DNA from: Ahaetulla prasina
Taxonomy: Eukaryota > Chordata > Lepidosauria > Squamata > Colubridae
DNA length: 64,000 nt
Direction: 5' to 3'
Assembly (NCBI RefSeq): GCF_028640845.1
Contig: NC_080540.1
Span: forward strand, 215,185,300 to 215,249,299
Shown here: one piece after another, positions 35,742-45,418 of the stretch
Layout: every line of letters starts with the position of its first letter
Numbering within the stretch: position 1 is the stretch's first letter
Program-made: the position numbers and the translations under genes
The notes under the pieces: model-generated
Seen by the model: only the letters and a program-made list of their open reading frames with translations
Told to the model about the DNA's origin: nothing
Databases searched by the model: none

Positions 35742-36092
35742 AGAATAGAATAGAATTTTTATTGGCCAAGTGTGATTGGACACACAAGGAATTTGTCTTG
35801 GTGCATATGCTCTCAGTGTACATAAAAGAAAAGATACGTTCATCAAGGTACAACATTTACAACACAATTGATGGTCAATATATCAACATAAATCATAAGG
35901 ATTGCCAGCAACAAAGTTACAGTCATACAGTCATAAGTGGAAAGAGATTGGTGATGGGAACGATGAGAAGATTAATAGTAGTGCAGATTTAGTAAATAGT
36001 TTGACAGTGTTGAGGGAATTATTTGTTTAGCAGAGTGATGGCCTTCGGGAAAAAACTGTTCTTGTATCTAGTTGTTCTGGTGTGCAGTGCTC
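35742..36092. mobile_element. retroelement fragment (snake-abundant), interrupted
   Basis: Begins with (AATAG)n-like sequence and TTTTTATTGGCCAAGTGTGA, and runs to GTGTGCAGTGCTCT. There the sequence jumps to another source. The continuation of the element (CTATAGCGTCGTTTTGAGG) appears at 38254 after a 75-bp overlap. Probably the 3' region of a CR1/L2-clade LINE read in reverse; clade uncertain. Confidence 0.65.
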
Positions 36093-36254
36093 TTTTGGAT
36101 TGTGGCAGATTTTAGGAACAAAGTTGTTGTGTCTGTTAGTGGTGAATATTGTTACTATCATGAAATTAAAATCAGAGAGAAATAACCAATACCCAGAAAG
36201 CCAACAAAAAAGCTACCATTCTGGGAAAAAGACTTGATTTAAAACAACAACCAC
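36091..36254 (+). repeat. displaced copy of 39911-40074
   Basis: 164 bp matching the sequence about 0.3 kb upstream of MOB3B coding exon 2. It is joined at both sides through shared bases: CTCT on the left and AACAACCAC on the right. Confidence 0.9.
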
Positions 36255-36255
36255 A

Positions 36256-36830
36256 TTACTAACTTGACAAATTCAATGATTCACTTATCAACGAATAAGC
36301 GAAGAAAGGTTGCAAAATGGGGCAAACTCACTTAACAACCACCTTACTAACTTGACAAATTCAATGATTCACTTAACAACCACATTACTAACTTGACAAA
36401 TTCAATGATTCACTTATCAACGAATAAGCGAAGAAAGGTTGCAAAATGGGGCAAACTCACTTAACAACCACCTTACTAACTTGACAAATTCAATGATTCA
36501 CTTATCAACGAATAAGCGAAGAAAGGTTGCAAAATGGGGCAAACTCACTTAACAACCACCTTACTAACTTGACAAATTCAATGATTCACTTATCAACGAA
36601 TAAGCGAAGAAAGGTTGCAAAATGGGGCAAACTCACTTAACAACCACCTTACTAACTTGACAAATTCAATGATTCACTTAACAACCACATTACTAACTTG
36701 ACAAATTCAATGATTCACTTAACAACCACATTACTAACTTGACAAATTCAATGATTCACTTATCAACGAATAAGCGAAGAAAGGTTGCAAAATGGGGCAA
36801 ACTCACTTAACAAATGTTTCACTTAGCAAC
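36256..36830 (+). repeat. tandem array from MITE interior (88/41-bp units)
   Basis: The word TTACTAACTTGACAAATTCA recurs at 36256, 36344, 36385, 36473, 36561, 36649, 36690 and 36731. Spacings are 88, 41, 88, 88, 88, 41 and 41, then a final long unit. The long unit is the short one plus 47 bp containing ACGAATAAGCGAAGAAAGG. All of it derives from the family A MITE at 34401-34767, which holds a single unit. Confidence 0.95.
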
Positions 36831-37302
36831 ATAAATTTTGGGCTCAATTGTGGTCGTAACCTGTGACTACCTGTATTGCTTTTATTAGTACCGTATTTCC
36901 CGAAAATAAGACCTAACTGGAAATTAAGCCCTAATGCATCTTTGGGAGCAAAAAATGATATAATACCCGGTCTTATTTTTGGGGCAAATGGAGCAAGATG
37001 GGGCTCCTCTTGCCATCTTACCTGATTTCCAGTTCTGCGGTTAAATATTTTCGAGGAGGCTTATTTTAGTGCATGCACTCAAAAGCCCAGTTGGGCTTAT
37101 TATCAATTGGAGAAACAGGGTATTGTTTTTATAAATAAAACTTTGCTTAATTGCTTTAGTTCTAGAGTCTGTGGGTCATTCTTTCTTGGCTTTTGGCTAC
37201 ATGAGTTGGGACATAATGTATGTGCATTAGTCCAACATAGCCTTTTGGGTTAAAACTTCATTTTGGAGGTTTTGAATCACTATCTTGCTGAAATATCCAA
37301 CC
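36807..37302 (+). repeat. displaced copy of about 34715-35211, variant
   Basis: Repeats the MITE A end, the MITE C copy and following sequence to AAATATCCAACC. The middle of MITE C is replaced by a variant like the short copy at 33484, and a 23-bp G-rich stretch is missing. Confidence 0.88.
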
Positions 37303-38049
37303 AGAAAATAAGCTCTAATGCATCTTTTGGAACAAAAATTAATATAAGACCCAGTCTTATTTTTGGGGCAAATGGAGCAAGATGGGGCTCCTCTTGCCAT
37401 CTTACCTGATTTCCAGTTCTGCGGTTAAATATTTTCGAGGAGGCTTATTTTAGTGCATGCACTCAAAAGCCCAGTTGGGCTTATTATCAATTGGAGAAAC
37501 AGGGTATTGTTTTTATAAATAAAACTTTGCTTAATTGCTTTAGTTCTAGAGTCTGTGGGTCATTCTTTCTTGGCTTTTGGCTACATGAGTTGGGACATAA
37601 TGTATGTGCATTAGTCCAACATAGCCTTTTGGGTTAAAAACTTCATTTTGGAGGTTTTGAATCACTATCTTGCTGAAATATCCAACCTACATTTTTATTT
37701 TTAATTATCAGAAAGGCAAAAGAAGCCTCTGGGATCTCCTGGCAACGTTTTTACAATCAATTACAATATCCTTCTGTCCACTTAAGAGAATTGAGCCTGA
37801 AGGCATAGCTTTGTCAGAATTCCACTCCTAAGTTTAGGGCAGATATCAAATGATAGTCCTCTCTGCTTGTCAATATGAAGCCACTGGGAAGAGTCATCAG
37901 GGGCTGTCAGGCTGGATGCCACCTCTGTGTGGATGACATGTTTCTCTCTCTTTTCCAATGTCTATCATGTCTGTTGTTTCCTTGGTGGACTTTGCTTGGG
38001 CCATATTGCATACTGGATGAAATGTAACAGCTTAAACTGAATCCAGAAA
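37303..38049 (+). repeat. displaced copy of about 34876-35580 with 33.5-kb joint
   Basis: After AAATATCCAACC the sequence passes through AGAAAATAAGCTCTAATGCA (as at 33518) and then follows 34876 onward to GAATCCAGA. It shares private differences with 36807-37302 against the first copy, so these two copies are closer to each other. Confidence 0.88.
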
Positions 38050-38188
38050 GGAGACCATGAGTTCAAGTCCTACTTCAGCCATGAAAAGCCAGCCGGGTGA
38101 CTTTGGGCCAGTCACTCTCAGCCCAGCCCACCTCATAGGGTGGCTATTGAAGTGTGTGTTGATATCTTTACCACCTTGAATTATTTGT
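38050..38188 (+). repeat. displaced copy of SINE at 39516
   Basis: Starts GGAGACCATGAGTTCAAGTC as at 39516 and ends in GAATTATTTGT, which is shared with 36015-36025, where the sequence returns to the interrupted retroelement. Confidence 0.88.
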
Positions 38189-38330
38189 TTAGCAGAGTGA
38201 TGGCCTTCGGGAAAAAACTGTTCTTGTATCTAGTTGTTCTGGTGTGCAGTGCTCTATAGCGTCGTTTTGAGGGTAGGGGTTGAAACAGTTTATGTCCTGG
38301 ATGTGAGGGATCTGTAAATATTTGCAGTTA
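38178..38330. mobile_element. continuation of retroelement fragment
   Basis: Repeats 36015-36092 and then continues the element with CTATAGCGTCGTTTTGAGG to about TGTAAATATTTGCAG. Confidence 0.7.
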
Positions 38331-38510
38331 TGAATTACTTGGCATCAGTGTCACTTTCCAGAAAGGCCAATTCTGGTTACTTTACTTATGTAATGGTTAC
38401 CTCCTTCCTAGATTATTATATTTTGTTGGAACAACCCATTAGAAAAACACAGAGATTACTGTTCATTGCATTCAGAATGTGCTGTAAGGTTCCCTCCTGA
38501 GCTTTCAAAG

Positions 38511-38774
38511 CAATGGTGAAATCCAAATTTTTTTTACTACTGGTTCTGTGGGCGTGGCTTGGTGAACATGGTGTGGCTTGATGGGCATGGCGGGGGAAGG
38601 ATACTGCAAAATCTCCATTCCCACCTCACTCCTGGAGAAAAGATATTGCAAAATCTCCATTCCCACCCCACTCTGGGGCCAGCTAGAGGCAGTATTTGCC
38701 AGTTCTCCGAATTACTCAAAATTTCCGCTACTGGTTCTCCAGAACCTGTCAGAACCTGCTGGATTTCACCCCAG
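38511..38774. mobile_element. hAT MITE family E
   Basis: Starts CAATGGTGAAATCCAAA and ends GCTGGATTTCACCCCAG. Flanks TTTCAAAG and CTTCAAAG agree at 7 of 8. An internal direct repeat of about 45 bp (GCAAAATCTCCATTCCCACC at 38605 and 38648) keeps frames open by chance. Confidence 0.85.
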
Positions 38775-39508
38775 CTTCAAAGTAATGTTCAATCTTTTTC
38801 AAATTTATATGTCATAGGACCCTAAATTTAATCTAAAATTCTTCAGGCTACCATTGCAGTCTTAGCAAAACACCTGTGTGCTCTGACATAAATCTGAAAA
38901 ACAGATTTAACATTACAAACCTGAAGGAACAACCTCTCCCATATGCTTACGCCAGGCGCTGATAATAATATTATGAATGGCTTTTGGAATTTGAGTTACT
39001 AAAACAATTTATTGCTGTATTATATGATATTCTTATTTATGGATCTTATATTGTTTCTGGTTTTTAACTATACTTTATATTCTGTGATTTATTTTTGGTG
39101 CTTTCTATACAGTATCTGATAGGCAAATTAAATTAGAAAAGATCAGACCACTGTTCACTCAGTGCTCAGGGAGCTAGAAGAGTTCCTGCTCCTATATGTT
39201 GATTGCTCAAAATTAATATTTACCTCAGCATGTTTCAGTATCTTAACTTTTATTTATATTGGAGGAAAAGCTTTTGAAGTAGTGCCAAATAGATTATGTT
39301 TGTCCATCAGGGAGACAAGATAAAAATCATTGGCCATGTAACTTCCTAAACCTGTGTGAATTGAAAGGGAAGAGATTAGCACTGCAGAAGCAATGTGATT
39401 TAGTTAGCAGAAGTAAAGCACTTACTCACTTTGCCTCAGTCAGTTTGTATCAGTTCTGAACCACTTCTATCCAGTGCTGTAGCATAGGAGAGTGAGTTTA
39501 ATCTAGTG
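38775..39508. other. intron, nothing recognised
   Basis: No element or exon identified. Confidence 0.4.
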
Positions 39509-39696
39509 ATTACTCGGAGACCATGAGTTCAAGTCCTACTTCAGCCATGAAAGCCAGCCGGGTGACTTTGGGCCAGTCACTCTCAGCCCAGCCCACCTCA
39601 TAGGGTGGCTATTGAAGTGTGTGTTGGATATCTTTACCACCTTGAATTATTTGTATAAAGAATAAAGGTGGGATAAAAAATATAAATAAAATAAAA
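39509..39696 (+). mobile_element. tRNA-derived SINE (third type), 5'-truncated
   Basis: Starts in the B-box region (GAGTTCAAGTCC) and runs to AATAAAGGTGGGATAAAAAA. Confidence 0.85.
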
Positions 39697-40388
39697 TATT
39701 TGCTGAAAGAGGAAGTAAAGTTCATCTCCTCTGCAGGGTTTACCAAGCAGTATGATGGAAAATACGATGATAAATTTAATTATAGAGATGTTGATTTACT
39801 CATGTTACTACCCAGTGTTAGTCAAATTGGGGTGGTCTATAAACATTATCAGATAAATGTGGTTTTTCAAAATTTCTGTTTTAGGCTTACGCTATGCTGT
39901 TGCAGTAAACTCTTTTGGATTGTGGCAGATTTTAGGAACAAAGTTGTTGTGTCTGTTAGTGGTGAATATTGTTACTATCATGAAATTAAAATCAGAGAGA
40001 AATAACCAATACCCAGAAAGCCAACAAAAAAGCTACCATTCTGGGAAAAAGACTTGATTTAAAACAACAACCACCAGCAAAACTATTCTTATGCATTAAA
40101 GAAATACAATATTATATGAGATGGGTGGCCATTTGAGAGAGAGGGTGGGAGGGAGGGAAGAAGGAAGAGAGGAAATTAATTAATTCCTGTGAGAATAAAT
40201 AAATATTCCTCTAGGACGGAATCTATCACGTTGTAGATATTTTTCAGCTTTCGTGTGGAAACAATTCAGAGCCAGTATATTCACTTGGAAAAAACTTGGA
40301 TACATATAAGCTCAAGTTCATTTAGTAGAAACATCCTGAAAAACATTATACTTTCAGCTAACAAAATATCAATCATCTCTATTCACAG

Positions 40389-40591
40389 GTGTACCATTCC
40401 CCAAAAACTTCCTCCAGATCTGCAAAAAGATCCTGTGCAGGCTATTTCGGGTGTTCGTACACGTTTACATTCATCACTTTGACCGCATCATAATCATGGG
40501 AGCTGAGGCCCACGTCAATACCTGTTACAAGCACTTTTATTATTTTGTCACAGAGCTCAACCTCATAGACCGTAAGGAACTAGAACCTTTG
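40389..40591 (+). CDS. MOB3B: MOB kinase activator 3B, coding exon 2 of 3
   Basis: Encodes residues 140-207, following a TTCACAG acceptor in phase 1 and ending CCTTTG/GTAAGT in phase 0. It contains [20 protein letters not shown] and the second half of the zinc site, HVYIHH, where His164 and His169 are the expected ligands that pair with Cys82 and Cys87. The [16 protein letters not shown] segment, which ends the conserved Mob/phocein fold, follows. The length, 203 nt, and both phases agree with the flanking exons. I see no lesion. Confidence 0.97.
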
Positions 40592-41243
40592 GTAAGTATT
40601 TTATCTCTGTCAAGGCGTTTTTAAAAAAAACAAAAAACCTTAGATTTTTGGGTTTTTTCCCCCCCTTTCTTATATTTATCTGATTCTTCTGCTCAAATTG
40701 TGTCTCTATGTGTTCAGGCACTCTCTAATAAGAAAAAAAAATCACACATTTTGGAAAGATTTTAAAACTGCCTTGCAAGTTTTCATAATATGAAGAAAAT
40801 CAGATCAATTAAAAGTCTTTTAAAAAAAACTGTGTGTGTGTTTGTAAGTAATTTTTGCAATATTTATTGAGATTTTTTCCTTTTGGTTTTACCAAACTCA
40901 TCCTGGACTATATATTATGATATAATTCTTTACAGCATGGTCTTGGATGCTACGAATTCAAAGCTAAGACAATTATCTAGAATGCCACAAATTATCATCC
41001 TTAAAGGAGCCTGGATAGCAAAACTGATGGGATTTCCAGCTGGTAGAGAGTTTTGTAATGAGAACAAGATGCTGGATGAGACAGATCAATTGTCTTTCAC
41101 AGTATAAAGTAATTTTCTACCTTATGGAGCTTATAAAAATTTGCTCTCTTGCATAACATAACATGCTAAAGAATTTTAAGTTTCTGTAATTATATTTGTT
41201 TGGCTGTTGTGTTCTGTTGCCTCATTTCTGTTTAGCAGAATGT

Positions 41244-41628
41244 ACAGATAGTCTTTGACTTACAGCCACAATTGAGCCCAAATTTCTGCTAAGTGAGACA
41301 TTTGTTAAGTGAGTTTTGTCCCATTTTATGACTTTTCTTGCCACAATTGTTAAGTGAATTACTGCAGATGTTTCACGGTTGTTAAATGAATCTGGTGTCT
41401 CCATTGACTTTGCTTGTCAGAAGATTGCAAAAGGTGATCACATGATCCTGGAGCAATGCAACGTCATAAATATAAGCCAGTTGCCAAGCAACTGAATTTT
41501 GATCACATGACCATGGGGATGCTGCAACAGTCATAAATATGAAAAATGGTCATAAGTCACTTTTTTCAATGCCGTTGTAATTTTGAATGGTCACTAAATG
41601 AACTGTTGTAAATTGAGGACTACCTGTA
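41244..41628 (+). repeat. TA-target MITE family A, full length
   Basis: TA on both sides; starts ACAGATAGTCTTTGACTTAC and ends TTGAGGACTACCTGTA. One of the most complete copies. Confidence 0.9.
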
Positions 41629-43186
41629 CTCAAGCATTTTGCATCAAGTGATAAAATTAATGTGATCTCAACACTTCCCCTTGTTAACTTTGGATACTTT
41701 CTGTTAATATTCTTAGGATCCTTTTTACCTCTGTGACTAAATTTAATTAGCCATGGAAAAGATAGTCATTCTAGAACTGAACTGATTGTATTAAAGTCAA
41801 ATAATTTATTTTATTTTCAAACTCAAGAAGAATCAGTATTTCTTATATATCAGTTTTAAAAAAAATTCTGCATATCATCTTAACTGAAATATGGCGAAAA
41901 CAATGCAAATAAATGCAAATTTAAAAAAAACAGAAGAAATTCCCTTCATGTGAATATTTTAGCTTTCAACTCAATCAGCTTTAAATTGCATGTTGCATTC
42001 TGCAGATTGTATTAGATTAAAGGTTGCTTGGTTATCTGTAATTACAGTAATTTAAGTCATATTTGCAGAACAGTTGTGAAACAAGGAGTAATTGGAAAGC
42101 AGACTCTTACTTTGTTGCCAAACTATTAGAGCAGTTAACTTCATATGTTTAATGAAAGAAAAACTTTAAACAATATCCCCTTGTTTGTGGACATTTTGTC
42201 ATTCCAGAGAGCCTGAGAACGTAAACTGAATGTGTATACTCAGTCTGTACTTTGAAACTTTACATTTGAATCTGAAAGTTCAGGCAACCTGTTAAACTCT
42301 CAGGCCTAGGCAAACATTTGGGCCTGAGAATTTCAGGGTTTATTTTATTCTCTAGCATTTTAGGGGGTGATTTTCTATGAAGAAAAACAAAAGGAAGAAA
42401 ATTTGCCATGGTTGTTGAATTAAGATGTTGAAGATCAGATGTATGTTTCTTTCTTTGAACTTTTAATGCTAATTACCATATTTCAAAACTTACTGTAGAT
42501 ATGTGACATTTGATTGGCTTAGAGTTGCCATTACATAATTACATTAAAATATTTCATATCATGTATTGCTAGAATGAAAATTCTAACAATAAAGGATATG
42601 AAGTATTTTGCGATTACAGGGAAAACCAAGGCATGGAGAAGGCTTTCCATGACATGGTATATGAAATTTAATACATAATGTTCAGGATCACTAAGCAATT
42701 CTCCAAGGCAGCCTACATAGTGTTGTAATTAAAGAACATCAGTTGTATTGCGAGGAAGTCCCTGACTCAAATTTTAGCTTGGCCATAACGTCTGTAATAA
42801 TTAGGCCTGAGAATTTCTTTTGTTGGCTGGCAAGTACTGTAATTACTTTATCACTACAATGAAAGAGCTGTAATGATTGTGAAAGTAATTCTGAAATAGA
42901 TATGAGCAAATTCTTTATCTTTCAGCTGATACATGATATCTTCCAAATGCTTTGAAGATTTTAGAAGAAGGTTTACAGACACAGAATTTGTTACTGTATG
43001 ATTTGTAACTGAAAGAGATGGCCGGTGAACTATAATTTCAAACATCCTTCTCTTTTGGCCACAAGAGATAATATTTCCCATTCCTATTATATGTTTTTGA
43101 CCATGGCAAAAAGATTTGCAACTCTGTACTCTGCTACATATATTCTAAGTTGACATCTTTTCAACAAAGAGTATAAGGGGTTGGAG

Positions 43187-43376
43187 CAGGGGTAAAATTC
43201 AGCTGGTTCCTACCAGATTACGCGACTGCATGAAGCCCCGCCCACCCACATGGATATCATAATGTCCCTTTTTTGTGACGATTTTCAGTTTCTGCGCATG
43301 CGCAGAAGGCTTTAAACATGCACGGACGATGTGCACATTTGCAAACCGGTAGGGAAGGTAAGTGAATTTTACCCTT
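43187..43376. mobile_element. hAT MITE family E, decayed
   Basis: Starts CAGGGGTAAAATTCAGCTGG and ends AGTGAATTTTACCCTTG. The interior has GCGCATGCGCAGAAGGC, as in the 27.8-kb copy. Confidence 0.75.
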
Positions 43377-43904
43377 GGATTGCAGCTACCTTATCCTATG
43401 ATTTGTATGGAGACTTGCCTCAATTCTCCATGAAGCCTCAATTGTAGCATTCCATGGATTAAAAATAAGCTGCAGTTCAATTTCCAAGCAGTATCTGACT
43501 AAAGTGAAACATTTAGCATTTCTCCATTAATGTTTACTTAACCATCTGTTCATTATTCTACATGGTTAAAAGCTCAGACTTACTCTTATGAAAAAGCCAG
43601 CAGTGTAGATTCCATAATAAATCGACTAACTATTAAGTTGACGTTTTGCAGTACAGTACTAGATCTTGAAATGTGAGGGTGGGCGGACTTGTTTCACACT
43701 TAAATAAATAGCTTTGTGTCTATAGCCAAGAAATTAATCTGTTGTTTGGTCTTTATAGGCACTAAATTGTTTAAAGAAGGGGGGAGGGAATTTGCTTTGG
43801 TTTTGGAATTGCAAACATTTGCAAGCCTACGCAATCTTTTCATTTCGGCCTCTGTAGCCCAAACTATTACATTCTCCCTCTTTTCCATTTTTGCCATTCA
43901 GATA

Positions 43905-44166
43905 TACCGTGTTTCACTGAAAATAAGACCCTGTCTTATATTTTTTTGAATCCCAAAATAAGCGCTTGGCCTTATTTTCAGGGATGTCTTATTATTTTGG
44001 GGCACGATGGGGCTCCTCTTGCCGTCTTACCTGATTTCCAGCTCTGCATTTAAATATTTCCGGGGAAGACTTATTTTCGGGGGGGGAGGCTTATTTTAGC
44101 GCATGCGATCAAAAGCCCAATTGGGCTTATTATCAGGGGATGTCTTATTTTGGGGGAAACAGGATA
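43905..44166. repeat. palindromic-ended MITE family C, long copy
   Basis: ACCGTGTTTCACTGAAAATA and TCTTATTTTGGGGGAAACAG are inverted termini. The interior matches 34784-35040 (GGGGCTCCTCTTGCC, AAAGCCCAATTGGGCTTATT). Confidence 0.83.
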
Positions 44167-44654
44167 GTCCTAATTAGATTAGAATTCAAAAGGGCCAGGT
44201 TTTATGATAAATATTTAATTTGAAGGCCAAGCACTTGAGTGATGACACAACTGAATACCTATGGATATATACCCTATTACAACAAACCTTTTAAATGTGT
44301 GATATGTTAGCAGGCCGTTCTGTGGCAAGCATAAATTGCCGTATGCTGTACAGCCTATGCTGTATCTTTGCACGTCAGTATGCAAAATCTATAGCATAGA
44401 AGAAGTAATTATATGTTCAGACATTCAGTCTTAATCATCCATCTGTATTTTTCCCCCTTCTGAAATTCGCCAATTTTTTTCTTTTGACGAAAAATAGGTC
44501 TCAAAATGCCTGTCAGCTGGGAATGGGGGTGGAGAGGAAGACCAGCTTGGAAAGAAATTGCAATCCAAGAGATGGGGTTAAACCCTTCTTCCTACTGATA
44601 CCTTCCCTCCAACTCACAATTATCCTAAAAATAAATTGAGAATCCACCATGAAG

Positions 44655-44727
44655 CTTTGCTGGCTGAGGAATTCTGGGAGTTGTGGTCCGCCAGGCATAA
44701 AGTTCCCAAGGTTGGAGACCCCTGCTC
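44655..44727. repeat. sauropsid dispersed repeat fragment
   Basis: AGGAATTCTGGGAGTTGTGG followed by AAGGTTGGAGACCCCTG; probably the end of an old hAT. Directly abuts the next element. Confidence 0.6.
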
Positions 44728-44732
44728 TAGAG

Positions 44733-44931
44733 CAGGGTCCCCAGTCTTTTGGTTCTGCAGACTAGCAGTGGTGGCTTTGGCGATTTCGTTGGCGGGTGTG
44801 GAATGATTTCGCATGTGCAATCTAAATCCTGCGCATGCACAAATGAAGCTTTGCATGCTCAAATGCCATTTCAGCGGCCTGGTTCCCAACCGGCCATGAC
44901 CTGGTAGTGAGCTGGGGATTCGGCAACCCTG
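44733..44931. mobile_element. hAT MITE (CAGGGTCCCCAG)
   Basis: Starts CAGGGTCCCCAGTCTTTTGG and ends GGGGATTCGGCAACCCTG. Flanks CTCTAGAG and CCCTAGAG agree at 7 of 8. Confidence 0.8.
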
Positions 44932-45388
44932 CCCTAGAGACACATGTACACACCTATTCCAGTGTGCATTTCTCTTTCTTTTGATGGAACATATCAGTTA
45001 ACTACTTAGCAGGAAGGCAAACAAAATCCAGAAATCCCTGTTTCCTCCAGTTTACCCCTTCCAGAAACAGGGTATTGGCTTCAAACAAGAAAGTGTGGCG
45101 GGGGAGAGATTTTCTCATTCCCAAATATTTATATGTTCTTTTAGACAAAATGGAAGGAGGACTTTGCATTTTCCAGAGCTTTTTAGGTGAGGTATCTTCC
45201 AGAATAAATGATTGCCATCCATGCATATTGACCTTGAACATTAGAGAAAATAAACAGGAGTAAAATTTTTGGAAATTTACACCACAAGCCTGCTGTGGGA
45301 TTTGAAGAGAAAAGTCAAAGCCTGTGTGGATTTATAGTCTACTACCATTGGTGGTTATTGATCTTTCATACCTTCCTTTACTTTCCAG

Positions 45389-45418
45389 AAAGAGATGACA
45401 ACCCGGATGTGTCATTGA
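45389..45418 (+). CDS. MOB3B: MOB kinase activator 3B, coding exon 3 of 3
   Basis: After the acceptor CTTTCCAG it encodes KEMTTRMCH and a TGA stop at 45416-45418, the conserved MOB3 C-terminus (human MOB3B and MOB3A end the same way). It joins exon 2 in phase 0 and completes a protein of 216 residues, the same length as the human protein. The exon is too short to be found by frame scanning alone; identification rests on the acceptor, the phase and the conserved tail. Confidence 0.94.
   Translation, partial: KEMTTRMCH

Larger units (their letters stand above)
1560..40388 (+). other. MOB3B: MOB3B intron between coding exons 1 and 2
   Basis: A 38.8-kb intron with a GTAAGT donor and CACAG acceptor, both phase 1. 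It holds most of the mobile elements listed here. I found no host coding exon in it. Stretches without a recognisable element are listed separately. Confidence 0.93.
40592..45388 (+). other. MOB3B: MOB3B last intron
   Basis: A 4.8-kb phase 0 intron (GTAAGT donor, TTTCCAG acceptor). It holds the MITEs listed below; the remainder (40.6-41.2, 41.6-43.2 and 44.2-44.65 kb) shows nothing recognisable. Confidence 0.93.

Noticed and set aside
36256..36830. Regularly spaced repeats resembling a CRISPR array
   Set aside because: There are no unique spacers; whole units repeat and derive from a nearby MITE, in a vertebrate genome.
1560..40388. A nested interferon gene (IFNK) in the MOB3B intron, as in mammals
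   Set aside because: No interferon-like frame is visible in this intron. The mammalian gene sits near the MOB3B 5' end, which is outside the window, so its absence here is not informative.
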